This document shows, piece by piece, positions 32,333 through 43,200 of a stretch of DNA of 64,000 bases (its first letter is position 1; the number at the start of each line of letters is the position of its first letter). Below the pieces are notes generated by a model. That model had not been told where the DNA came from. It saw only the letters and a program-made list of their open reading frames with translations, and did not search any database. A program made the position numbers and the translations under genes. The DNA is from Ostrinia nubilalis (Eukaryota > Arthropoda > Insecta > Lepidoptera > Crambidae), in contig NC_087100.1 of NCBI RefSeq assembly GCF_963855985.1, positions 5,367,001-5,431,000 on the forward strand, given 5' to 3'.

Positions 32333-33112
32333 CTATTAACCTTCGTATACCCGCGCCAAAAAGCATTACACATATACCCGCGCACGGTCTCTCAGACCGA
32401 AAGTTGAGCTCGTGTTTTATAGTATAATTGTGTACTGTATATTACTATTATTTGCTTTAAATTATACGTTAAGGTTATAATTGCATAAAAAATTAAAACA
32501 AATTTTATATTTATAGATATTTTGGTTTAATCAGCCTTTAAATCAGACTTAAAATTTGAACAAAATTTTACATCAGCCTAAATTTAATAACAAAAATAAA
32601 GTTTTTTTTCTTTTGAAGCCTAAAAAATTACTATAAAATATAATAAATGGAAGTATCTTTAGTAATATAAAAGAACAAAACAGTATTTATCACTAGTGGT
32701 TTCAGGGGAATAATAACCGGAACATACCATTACTGCATGCTCGTATAATGACAAAAATACTTTTTGCATATGATAAATCAGGGTCCATATTCGGTTGCAT
32801 AAAAAATATTGTCATAATTTAAGAGTGCATAAAGTTTTTTGGCATACTCATCATTTCGCATAACTTTCATACAGAATAAATCATAAAGCATATATTTTTT
32901 TGCCATAACCACTTTTATTATAATAATATTTTAGTATATATTTTTTCTGTATTCTTGTTTTTTTAATAACGATTTCTAGGCATAACATTTATTGGCATCT
33001 AAACCAATGCCATAAATATTACCATTCATAATATACAAAATACCATAATGTTAACAAATATGAAATAAAAAATGTTATACATATAAAATATAAGTTAACA
33101 AATATAAATAGA

Positions 33113-33367
33113 CAAGCAAGCATGCAAACAAGCATGCAAGCAAGCAGCAAGCATGCAATCAAACAGCAAGCACGCAAGCATGCAAGCAAGGGTGCAAACA
33201 AGCAAGCCTGCAAGCAAGCAGCAAGCATACAAGCAAGCAGCAAGCATGCAAGCAAGCAGCAAGCATGCAAGCAAGCACACAAGCAGCAAGCATGCAATCA
33301 AGCAGCAAGCACGCAAGCATGCAAGCAAGCAGCAAGCAAGCATGCAAGCAAGCATGCAAGCAAGCAT
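33113..33367. repeat. CAAGCATG/CAAGCAG minisatellite
   Basis: About 255 bp composed almost wholly of CAAG, CAAGCATG and CAAGCAGCAAG units. It is open in several frames on both strands, giving apparent 66-171-residue proteins (Gln/Ala/Ser/Lys or Cys/Leu/Ala-rich) that are only the repeat translated. Confidence 0.95.
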
Positions 33368-33381
33368 TTGGATTGCCTTAT

Positions 33382-33564
33382 CTCCGGCGCTGCGGGAAGT
33401 GCGGTCCTTCCGCTCTGGCGTAACATATACCCGGCATGCCATGCTCGCTTCCGCAGCTTCGGCTTGCTGGTCGCCTTCGGCGATCAGCCTCAGCCGCTCC
33501 AGCTCGCACGGCTGCCGGATCTATGTTACAGCGAGCGAGGACCGCACTCCCTTCGCGCCTCCGG
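33382..33564. mobile_element. GC-rich inverted-repeat element, 183 bp
   Basis: Left AGTGCGGTCCTTCCGCTC...GTAACATA and right TATGTTACAGCGAGC...GAGGACCGCACTCC are inverted relatives, with outer CTCCGG/CCGG matches. The segment is strikingly GC-rich against its AT-rich surroundings, which marks it as foreign to the element around it. No coding sequence recognised. Confidence 0.5.
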
Positions 33565-34764
33565 CTTTTAAATTACACTCTAGTATAGGGCAGACTAGTA
33601 CCACGTGGAAGAGACCACGGCCAGTCGGGATCTACATAATTCCAGACCAGGCAAGCTTAATGTTGTAAAAGAAATGTGGACTGTATTATGTGCGTTATAA
33701 TAGATAAGAGGGATTCGAGATCAAACAGAATGTATTTTCACGAGCTTAAGTTTTCTAAGAGACAGGTCAAAAGAACAAAAATGACAATGACATGAGAATT
33801 TAGTTTTTACAAATCTATAGGCCGAAAGAGTATAAAGGTGGAAGGAGGAACGTTCGCAACATCACAAATACATAATTATTTACTCTTCAATGTTGGTTGC
33901 TCTTATAGACAATATTTATGACTAAATGTTATAAATAATTACATTATGATTATCGTATTTTATTCAAAACAAATTTTAGGAATATAAAAATTATGTTCTT
34001 TACATTTATGATTATTTAAATTATGGTATTGAACATTAGACAAAGTTATTATTATGCCTAAGAAACCATTATGCATTTAGAAAACTATGCATATCAAAGT
34101 TTATGCGAAAAAACTTTATGCAAATACTGTTATGCCAAACTAAATTATGATGAAAAATGTTATGCGTCTGAGAGGGCACCCGATAAATCACCCTTCTGCT
34201 CAGAATCGGTATTGTTCTCCTGCACTTCTAAATCATCCACCACCTCATCACTGTCACTCTGGTCATCATAGTTGGAGTCCGAATCTTCACATTCTAACAG
34301 CGCCCTTATCCTTTCTTCGTTCATTATTACGACAAAAATGGCTAAAACAAATTAATAATAATAAAATACAGTAATACTTAATTGATATGAAACGCCACTA
34401 AAATATGACAATACATTTTATTGAGTAATATTGTAAAATAAAACAATAGTAACATACCTGAAGTAGAAACACGTATACCCGCGTCGCACACTGGATCGAG
34501 CCCATACAAAGCGTTGGACATCGCTTCCTTACTCAGTGTTTTTAAAATAAAATGAGATTGCGTCAACGTAGTAACTTCAAATTTTTACAGTGTAAGGTTG
34601 ACAAGTTTATCTTTCTAATGTGATAGATTTTACTTATTAGATGGCAATTAATATAAGTGAAAAAAAATCTTAAAATATAGTGATGAAAAACTTGTATTTA
34701 TTGTTCAATTAAAAGCAAATACTCACTCATTTTGGTCTGTTTCCATATTTAAAGAGTAACATAG

Positions 34765-35058
34765 TCTAACAATACTCTAAATTTATTCTCATTAAGTGTT
34801 AAAATTATTAAAGAAATATTTTTGTAAACGCCTGATTTTTCATTGCACACAATCACTTTGTTCGATTTTGTCGAGCTTGTTTTCATATTCTGTTAACTGT
34901 TAGATACATAATCTAACAATACTCTAAATTTATTCTCATTAAGTGTTAAACTTATGAAAGAAATGTTTTTGCAAACGCCTGATTTTTCATTGCACACAAT
35001 CACTTTGTTCGATTTTGTCGAGCTTGATTTTATATTCTGTTAGCTGTTAGATACATAC
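34765..35058. repeat. 147-bp tandem duplication, two copies
   Basis: The sequence from TCTAACAATACTCTAAATTT through GATTTTTCATTGCACACAAT to TGTTAGATACATA occurs at 34765 and again at 34912, with few differences. No coding content. Confidence 0.88.
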
Positions 35059-36408
35059 TAATGCAATTTTATAGGGACTTAGCGGACTACAAAACTGACT
35101 CCAATCAACAGATTGCCTAAGCCAATCTACGTTTGTAGCTAAAAACTGGTGCTCATTATAATGACACTACTTCTTCTTGCGACAAACAATGTCAATGAAA
35201 TTATTGTTTTTTTTTTATAGTTATCTGATAAATAAAATGTGTAACTCAGTACCTACCTAACACAATCATAAATGAAGAAAAAAATACATACAAAATGTAT
35301 GTATGGTATGTACTAAATTCAACGACAATCTTTTGAGATGATGACAATATGATTTTTTTACTATATCTGTTTTATAGTATTTCTTTATGTTCATAAAGTA
35401 TTAACTACGTTAGTACTTACCTCTGTTTATCTGAAGAGAGTGTATGCGAAAACAGCTCTAGTATCCTAGCTAAAGAACTAGCGCGATCTTTCATCGTGGT
35501 TTTTAATAATGCATACAAATCTCTATTTGACTTGAGGTTTTTCATTTTAATGAGTATTTTTACTGAATTGCACACGATAAACAACTCATAAACCAAAATA
35601 AACATCTTTGGTTTACCTGACATTATTTTAGTGTAACGAATTTTACCTAAGTTAATTTTGCTATGCGGAAAAATGAGGCGCTTTTATTTAGTTTTTTGTG
35701 ATTTTCTCGAAAATAGGGATGAATAAGGGTCTAAAAACTGAGTAATAATATCGCCCACGTTGTCATCTATCATCTCTCATTCATGGTTTGTTAAAGATCG
35801 CCCAAGATGTCAACTAAAACACGCAGTTTTCATTAAAAAAAATACCTTTTAAAAATACGTCAAAATAGCCAAGCTAGAAGTTTTTTAGGCACTCATTTTA
35901 ACACACAGATTAAGATAAAGGTATAAGATAATACATTAATAAGTAATAACATAAAACCAGTGAACGAAATTGGATAAATTGACAATACAAACAGAAGTCA
36001 GAAAATCCATGATTTTGACTTTGTTCACTTTACGGTCGCACCACATAACTATGATAGTAGATCATGACTTGATATTAGTGATATTTGATAGAATGAAGTC
36101 TCATCTTTCAATTTATATGCAAATCAATCTTGTTTTAAGTAGTTGCATTTAAAGCACCATGTCCAACACCTTGTATGGGCTCGATCCACCGTGCGTCGGT
36201 CTCACAGACCGAATAACAGCAAAAAGTGACACATGTACACTTGGCAGCAGCGATCGTCCAACTTTAAACAATGGCAGGCCACAAATCATGAAGCTACTAA
36301 AAACCGCAAAGTCGTAGAGTTAAAACTTTTTGAAAAAACTCCGAATTATTAGTTCGTCGGTCTGAGAGACCAACGCGCGGGTATAGGAAGGTTAAGGACG
36401 TAGCACAT

Positions 36409-36784
36409 TTATCAACCCGGAAAGGGATCGTAACTGTATCAACTCGAGGCGGTCAGTATTCTTTGTATGAAACTCCATACTGCAACGCACACTTACCTAT
36501 GCGCACCGACGTAAACGCCTCGCCTCGCAATGAGGGCTATCGTTTTTATACTTAACAGTTGGCACCCCTGGCGATTGACAGGACCTTACTCTACAGTGGC
36601 GCCATCTTGATGAGTGCAAATGCGATAGTCCTCCTACCACTTTAGCGCTCACCAGTTGGCGCCAATGTCTTCGCTACTAGCAAGTGACAGGACCTTACTC
36701 TACAGTGGCGCTAACTGGTGAGCGCTAAAACGATAGCCCTCATTGACAGCGCGCGAAAGGCGATATCCCTTTCCGAGTTGATAA
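36409..36784. mobile_element. MITE with TTATCAACYCGGAAAGGGAT TIRs
   Basis: Left TTATCAACCCGGAAAGGGAT and the inverse of the right end, ATATCCCTTTCCGAGTTGATAA, pair over about 20 bases. A second complete MITE (36528-36745) lies inside. It directly follows the right TTAA of the 4-kb piggyBac-like element. Confidence 0.65.
36528..36745. mobile_element. Nested MITE (TIR CAATGAGGGCTATCGTTTT)
   Basis: CAATGAGGGCTATCGTTTTT on the left, AAAACGATAGCCCTCATTG on the right: 19-bp perfect TIRs. Two direct copies of GACAGGACCTTACTCTACAG (36577, 36686) lie inside. Non-coding. Confidence 0.75.
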
Positions 36785-36840
36785 GTTTGCTATGAGTTTT
36801 TAGTGAACCCACTCGTAACACAAACTTAAGTATGTAGCAC

Positions 36841-36955
36841 TAAGGCTGAGTTGCACCACAACTTTGAGCGTAAATTTAACGATAACCGATGTTTTTATAT
36901 GGACTTTGACAGATCTTTGACGTTTGTCAAAGTAAGATGGTGCAACCCAGCCTAA
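36841..36955. mobile_element. MITE family C, copy 2
   Basis: TAAGGCTGAGTTGCACCACA to GATGGTGCAACCCAGCCTAA, interior GACGTTTGTCAAAG; inverted relative to copy 1. Confidence 0.85.
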
Positions 36956-37493
36956 AATTTTTAGTAGTTTGTATTTACAAATAGGTAAATTTCCTAAAAA
37001 AAACAAGAAATAAGCTCTGACCGGTTTCACTAGCCTTTTATTTTGTTATAATTTTTCCAGTATTGGGAATGGACATGGGTTTGTCAATATGTTTGAACTC
37101 TTTAGTAGGTATTATAATTTAACACTTACTGCAGTAAGCCTCAACGTTTTTTTCGTTTTACTAATCATCGATTAGCGCCATAAACTTTTTCAATAAAAAC
37201 CATTAGTAAAATTTTATATCTCCCCAATCAAATATCTTTCGCAACGTCTACTGGAAGGCATAAAATTGAATGATAACACATATAAATCAAACACGCAAAT
37301 ATGAAAACGAAAAAATACTAGGACCAAAGTATTTAGATAAACAAGGTTCCGTACAGTAATTAAATATTTTTTTCTTGTGTTCGTTTTTTTTTACACTTTT
37401 TTATTTTTTGTATGTATGCTTTTTTATCTGTAACGAAAGAAATTATGGATGAAAAGAAAAAAAATATTACTTGATTATGCAATAATTAAATAT
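36956..37493. other. AT-rich non-coding DNA
   Basis: No gene or repeat recognised. Confidence 0.4.
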
Positions 37494-37617
37494 TAAGGCT
37501 GGGTTTCACCATCTTACGTTAACTGTAAAAAATGTCAAAAATCTATCAAAATCCATACAAAAAACACCGGTTATCGCTATAGTTACGGTCAAAGTTTGGT
37601 GGTGCAACTAAGTCTAA
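37494..37617. mobile_element. MITE family C, copy 3
   Basis: TTAAGGCTGGGTTTCACCATC to GGTGGTGCAACTAAGTCTAA; more diverged than the others, in the same orientation as copy 1. Confidence 0.8.
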
Positions 37618-38170
37618 AAAGACAAGCAATCAAGTGTGCTTTACCTTATAACCACCAGGTTTTTTAAGAAAAATATTCCCATCTAATTAAATGATCCCTT
37701 CACTTCTGCTGCGGATCTCTAAAAAGCTCCATTAAGCCAGTCACTTGGAAGATCAGGGCTTGCGCTTGATTCATGAAATTCATTTTTTCCCGTTACTCTA
37801 GTAGCTTCTGTTAATTCCGTTTTATAATATTCAGCATCAATAATTCCCGTTCTGTAATAAAAGTTCAAAACTTAGAGACAAGCTTCAAGAACTCTTATGA
37901 TTATACTCATAGTACTTCTAAAGCAAGAAAACTTTATATTCCTTTTTCAATTAATAATAATTAATCATAGTGTGGATAAATCACAAAATGTGAGTTGTCA
38001 ATTTATGTCACTCCTAAGACAAGAACGAGACCTTGAGATTGAAAAAGTTGAATATTTTTTATTATTGTAGTAGTAGTTTTAGATACCCTTTGAACATTTT
38101 TAACAAATTACACCAAAAAGCACAATGGTTTCCTATTTCTTATCTTTCTTTGTCTTCTGGCGCAGTCGGA
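37618..38170. other. AT-rich non-coding DNA
   Basis: No gene or repeat recognised. Confidence 0.4.
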
Positions 38171-38500
38171 TAAAAATCATCATCATCATCATTTCAGCCA
38201 TAGGATGTCCACTGCTGAACATAGGCCTCCCCTAATGCTTTCCACGTTGATCGATTAGTAGCGCCCTGCGTCCAGCGCTTCCCTGCTACCTTTACGATGT
38301 CGTCAGTCCACCTTGTAGGTGGACGTCTCACGCTGCGTTTTCCGGTACGCAGCCTCCATTCCAGAACCTTGCTGCCCCATCGGCCGTCAGTTCTGCGTAC
38401 TATGAGCGGCAGGGCCCATTGCCACTCCAGCTTGCTAATCCTTCGGGCTATGTCAGCGACTTTGGTTCGTTTACGGATTTCCTCATTTCGTAAAAATCAT
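38171..38500 (-). mobile_element. RTE LINE 3' end, 310 bp, with 10-bp target duplication
   Basis: TAAAAATCAT at 38171-38180 and 38491-38500 brackets a minus-strand piece. It reads RNEEIRKRTKVADIARRISK, WQWALPLIVRRTDGRWGSKV, LEWRLRTGKRSVRRPPTRW, DDIVKVAGKRW and ends at a run of ATG repeats (CATCATCATCAT on plus). The frame is open over the whole fragment, so it is younger than the other RTE tails here. It holds only the last 100 residues of the reverse transcriptase ORF and cannot be active. Confidence 0.85.
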
Positions 38501-38870
38501 GATTCATTAGAATAATAGTTCCTAAATAGACAAAATAACTTCTATTAACGAAGCGGAAATCAAACAACCCGCAAGTCCCTCCAAATCGGTGGGCAAACAC
38601 TTAATTACCCAACTTCCAAACAGCTTTAAAACATTCTGTTTCTATTTGTAATACTCAACAAAAAGGAGTGACCCGAATAAAGTGAAAATATTTCGTATTC
38701 ATACGGTGGTACCTGTCTGAACCCTTGTTTGATAATGAGACCTTTCAGTAAAGTTTCGCCTTACGTTCATTTACATAATTGTTTAAACATCACGTTTAAT
38801 TACATTATCCGGGTTACGACAAATCCTTGAGTCTACCTGTTTTTAACATAAATTTGGAATCTAGAGGACC
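38501..38870. other. AT-rich non-coding DNA
   Basis: No gene or repeat recognised. Confidence 0.4.
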
Positions 38871-39286
38871 GTTGGACCTAGTGTTGTAAGAAACTCGAAT
38901 CTTTGAGACTTATATTTTAATAGATCTTGAGCTATTTTTGAAGACTCGAGTCTTATAAATAAAACTTCGAGTTCAAGTCCTTCAGAATTTTGAGTCTTTT
39001 GTAGAAAACTCGAGTCCTGCCAAAAATAATTCAAAGACTGAGTCTTTTATAAAAGAACTCAAATCCATTAATCAGTAAATACCATAAAATCATCCAGTAT
39101 TACCTATCAACAAACCAATTGAAGTTCATGACTCAGTATAGCTCAAAGAACATAAAAGACTCGAAAGGACTCAGAAGACTCGAAAGGACTCGGACTCATG
39201 TGACTAGCGAGTCTAGTCTTAAAACTAGACTCAAGTCTCGAAATGAAGACTAAAAGACTCGAGTTTTTTACAACTCTAGTTGGACC
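38871..39286. mobile_element. hAT MITE, 400 bp, 8-bp duplication GTTGGACC
   Basis: GTTGGACC at 38871-38878 and 39279-39286 is an exact 8-bp target duplication. TIRs TAGTGTTGTAAGAAACTCGA and the inverse of TCGAGTTTTTTACAACTCTA fit the TAG-start of many hAT elements. The interior is filled with GACTCGA/TCGAGTC or GAGTCTT words in both orientations (over fifteen), as expected of hAT subterminal transposase-binding motifs. No transposase. Confidence 0.85.
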
Positions 39287-40138
39287 GGTCACTTTAAATT
39301 CGTCCGTAAATGGGCTTTGATGCCACTTAGATCGCGCTTCAGCGTTAACAGTCGCTACTTTTATTGAAAATGTAATTTTGAACGGAGTTAAATCCGAATT
39401 TTAAAATACAATTGAAGGTTTCTGAATAATTTAATTTAAACTTAATTTGAAGTGCCTTTGTTGAACTGTATCTTTGTAATGATATGTAATGAATGGAATT
39501 GATAGTAGACATCCAAACCTGAAATTATGAACCTTTGCCGGACTTTGATGCTTTTAAAGCGGAACAAATTATTCAATTATATTCTTCCGTGAAAAATTTC
39601 AAACTCACACAAAAATCTCGAAAGAAAACATGTTCATTCTCTTTGTTCATTCTTTAATGACATTCCCACATTTTCAACTATGACTTCATCTAACTTCTCC
39701 CGTCGCCGCATCTTTTCATCACCATCTGCGATAAATCTGGGTTAAGGGTGTCTTTCTCAGCCAATTTTCTCAAGTCCAAATTGCTGGAGGTTCAAAACGC
39801 CAACCGAGTTTACATTTCATACGGTGGTTGTTCGTCTAAGAAAACTTGGAACTAATTTCCCGGTTCACTGGTGCTATTCTCGCGCCGGTAAGTTCATTGC
39901 AAAGTGATTTTCTCTTGCAAACGTACAGAACACCGAGTTCGGTACGTGACGACCATGACTGGGGAATACTGGAAGTTGTTTCGGTTCGGTTTTATCAATA
40001 CAAATGCAAAATTTTGAACTATCTAGCGATTTAGGCGCGGGTTTTTTTGCATGAACCGCCTGCTGGCGTCTGTTTTCGACGAGTGGTAAAGGATCAGGTT
40101 CAATGTTTCCGTCTCACATGACATTTGCTGGAGACATA
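39287..40138. other. AT-rich non-coding DNA
   Basis: No gene or repeat recognised. Confidence 0.4.
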
Positions 40139-40286
40139 CGCCCTTATTCACAAACATTACTATGAGGTCTCGTACTGTGCGTGGACGCAGACGGACAGGG
40201 TGACATATGAACCAATCACAGAGCTCTATTCAACGCTGTGCGTTTGATTTGCTCACTTAAGCAAGCATCGTTTGTGAATACGGGCG
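40139..40286. mobile_element. MITE family A, copy 2
   Basis: CGCCCTTATTCACAAACATT to CATCGTTTGTGAATACGGGCG, interior CCAATCACAGAGCTCTATTC; closest to the 57238 copy. Confidence 0.85.
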
Positions 40287-43200
40287 CTAGACCTCCATTT
40301 GCCATCCCGTTTACACCACCTTTCAGCAGTTACCGACAAAAAATAACATTTTAGCAAGCTTCATTTTTGGAATATCATTACTTTGACCCTCTGCTGATTG
40401 ACCTCTTTGCGAATTTTATGCTTACCAAGATTTCAGTCGTATACCATTTCATGAATCAGCGAGTGACGTATAGGTAGTTGTAGTTTTCCTGCATCAAAAT
40501 TACTGCCAATGTCAAATTACGAGTAAATAGGATCTTAAAAAACATTCGTTAATCAACACTTCATAAAAAAGCCGATTAAACAAAAGCCTGTCGCAATAAA
40601 GATACGAACATCTCAATCAGCGAGCGCTGAATTAATGAAATATCGTCCAGAGCTGGGATCACATCCGCAATAAGTGCTTAATGGAAGCGGATTATAGGCT
40701 TCCATCACAAAAATGACGCCAAATAATGTACGGATGTCCATTTTAAGCAGTGGTCAGCGAACACGAGGTTTTTAATGGAACACATACGTTTTGTTTGGAA
40801 GGTTATTGGAAGTTATGCATTTTATAGCGGTTAATACATCTAGAACATGATTTTTCACTACGGCACTTAAGTGATTTCAAGAGCTTTTGTTTTAAGCTGA
40901 TCGTGCTTAAAGTAGATAGTTTTTTCCTCCAATGCAAATTATTTGAACTTGTAGAACTCTAGACTTTTCAAGTGTGCAATGAAATGCCATATACTGTGCC
41001 GTCGATGGAACATCATACGTTTTTATTGTAAAATACATAGTAACTATATTATCATAAGAAGCCACAGTGTATCCCTTGATGTATCGTTTGCCCTCAGTTT
41101 GCCATACCGAAAGTTTTTTCATCATCATCATTACCTAATTAACATTACCTCCTTTCAAATAGGCATAACTATCTACACAAAGTTTTATAAAAGTATAGAA
41201 AACTTATTTAGATATTTGAGGGCTTTATCTTAATGCAGGTTGCATTTAACATTCAAAAACTTTTTTGTGACCACTACCACACCACTACTGCACTCATCTC
41301 ATCCATTTTACATCGCAGACCCTACTCCGAATGATCACTTCCTAAGCTCGAAACGAAGATTCTAGAAACGCCAAAGAATTTCGATGGAACACAGCAATTT
41401 GGTTGACTATGAATAATTCCCAGTGCCGGGTTGTTTTAAATCGCGGTACTCAAGAGCAAAGGCGGCTAACATCGCTCATCTCGCTTCTTTTCAACTGCAA
41501 GACTGTAGAGTAGTGTAACACAGAGACTTTTAGTTGGACAGATTAATCTGTCAAGTGAATGTTTCTACTCGTAATTTAATATTTTCGAGTTCAGGCAAAG
41601 ACATCTTTGAACGTTCTGCTACATGGTTATTAAAATATCAGTATTTAAATTGTCCAAATGATGTAATACTTACGAGTAGTTTATTTCATTGATAGAAATA
41701 TTCGTTACTAATTTAATAGAATATCGTATGACAATAACGATGGAATTGCGAAACTGGGTCAGTTGAATTGGTACGAGTAACTCTATACGTTTTCGTTAAT
41801 TAATACTTAATTATAAGAGTCCTTGTATTATGAGCCAATTTGTTTTAATTATGTTCAAGTTACAGCGATGGTAAAAACATGAGTAAGTAGGTATTTACCG
41901 TTGTTTTGAGAGTCCCTTACCATCTCATTTATTTTGCTAAGGTTAAATATAATCACATTCATTATTGTACATTGTCTGTCTTTGTATGTGACTCTTTAAG
42001 AAGACAATTGTTTTCGTATTGCCCTCTTTTAAACAAGCATTACCTACCTATTTTTTTATGTATGACTATTAAAATTGTTACAAGAAAAAATATTATTTTT
42101 ATTCTTAGACACAGACAATTAAATAATTGTCAACACGGAAAAACAAGGGAAATATTCTCAAAAATAACTGAAAACAGAATTGTCATCGCAGTGTTATGAT
42201 TCCAACCCTAACCCCATTAAGGGCTACCATTTTTTACGTATTTGACGTTCATAAGTGCCACCAGTGGTCAAAATTGAATAAAATACCTGAATCTAAACTA
42301 CTCTGTGCGCGAGCCTAGAAAAAAACTTGGCTTTGGGCGCACGACCCCAAAACAAAGGGTATTCGCAGCCCACTTCTTACACGGGACAATAAGGCTTTGT
42401 TCCTCTGCCGTGATTATAAACAACAAAAATAATAGCTACGACTCTTACACGTGACATTTTTGCTATTGTTCGCTATGATTCGCAATTGCTGGACCTCTGC
42501 CTTTGCAGATATTAAACGTGCCAGAGATTAAAATGCGGTGGTGATCTTAGAGATTTCACTTAATTAGAATTCGCTTTATCGTCGGATAAAGAAGTGGTAC
42601 ATCAGCGTTAACTTTTTGCGATCGGTGTTTTCTTTATTAGCCTTTAATTAAAAGGAATGTTATTTTTAAAGAAGAACTAAGTTCATTTGTTCCTTAAGTT
42701 GGAAGCTATTTAAATCTTAAGCATGCTTCGTTCACTATAATTTATTATCCTATCCTATAAAATTTGGCGAAAGCTATTCTCAGTTCTATGACCTATACTT
42801 TGAGTAAAATATTCAAGGGTTGTATGTTTAACAGAGGTAGGTGTACCCATGATAACAAACAACTTCGCCCAAGATAACTCTTCTCAATTTTCTTACAAGA
42901 AAAATATTTATCAAACTCGGTGAAGTTATCGAACGAAATCGAGTTACGGTACGGTATAGAAATAAGCATTATACAGATAAAAATGCACCAAGACGTCCGC
43001 CATAATCGAAAATTCCTTCAAACAATTTGTTACGACTCCAGCTATTACAATTTCTCTTTTCCGTTCTACTGATTCAAAAGCGAGCAGGAAGTACGTATTC
43101 ATATCTCGGGTCGACGCGGCACGATATTTTAGGAAGAAAAATTGTGTGAAGGTCTGACGCGACGCGAGTAGCCGAGCTCTATTACTCAAGGTGTCATCTT

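Larger units (their letters stand above)
32740..34165. mobile_element. Element with inverted GCATAA subterminal arrays
   Basis: Left of a CAAGC minisatellite, GCATAA or close variants recur (for example 32799, 32826, 32870, 32982). To its right the inverse TTATGC recurs six times between 34050 and 34165. The longer word GCATAAAGTTTTTT followed by GCATA is found on both sides in inverted orientation. The right edge cuts an acidic piggyBac-type frame. The layout is that of a foldback-like DNA transposon whose arms are arrays of one short motif; the borders are uncertain. Confidence 0.45.
32336..36395. mobile_element. 4-kb piggyBac-like element, TTAA-flanked, filled with insertions
   Basis: TTAA at 32336-32339 and 36392-36395. 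TIRs CCTTCGTATACCCGCGC (left) and the inverse of GCGCGGGTATAGGAAGG (right) match at 16 of 17. Close to both ends lies the palindromic word GGTCTCTCAGACCG or GGTCTGAGAGACC. Near 34322-34170 (minus) an acidic start, MNEERIRALLECEDSDSNYD, resembles the N-terminus of piggyBac-type transposases and runs into a later insertion near 34163. Words around 34485-34520 and 36160-36190 (TTGTATGGGCTCGATCCA) are inverted copies of each other. The rest of the transposase is missing. Confidence 0.7.

Noticed and set aside
33019..33668. Several overlapping 66-171-residue frames on both strands, some Cys/Leu-rich and membrane-like
   Set aside because: They are translations of the CAAG-based minisatellite, which happens to be open in several frames; no start context or conserved motif.
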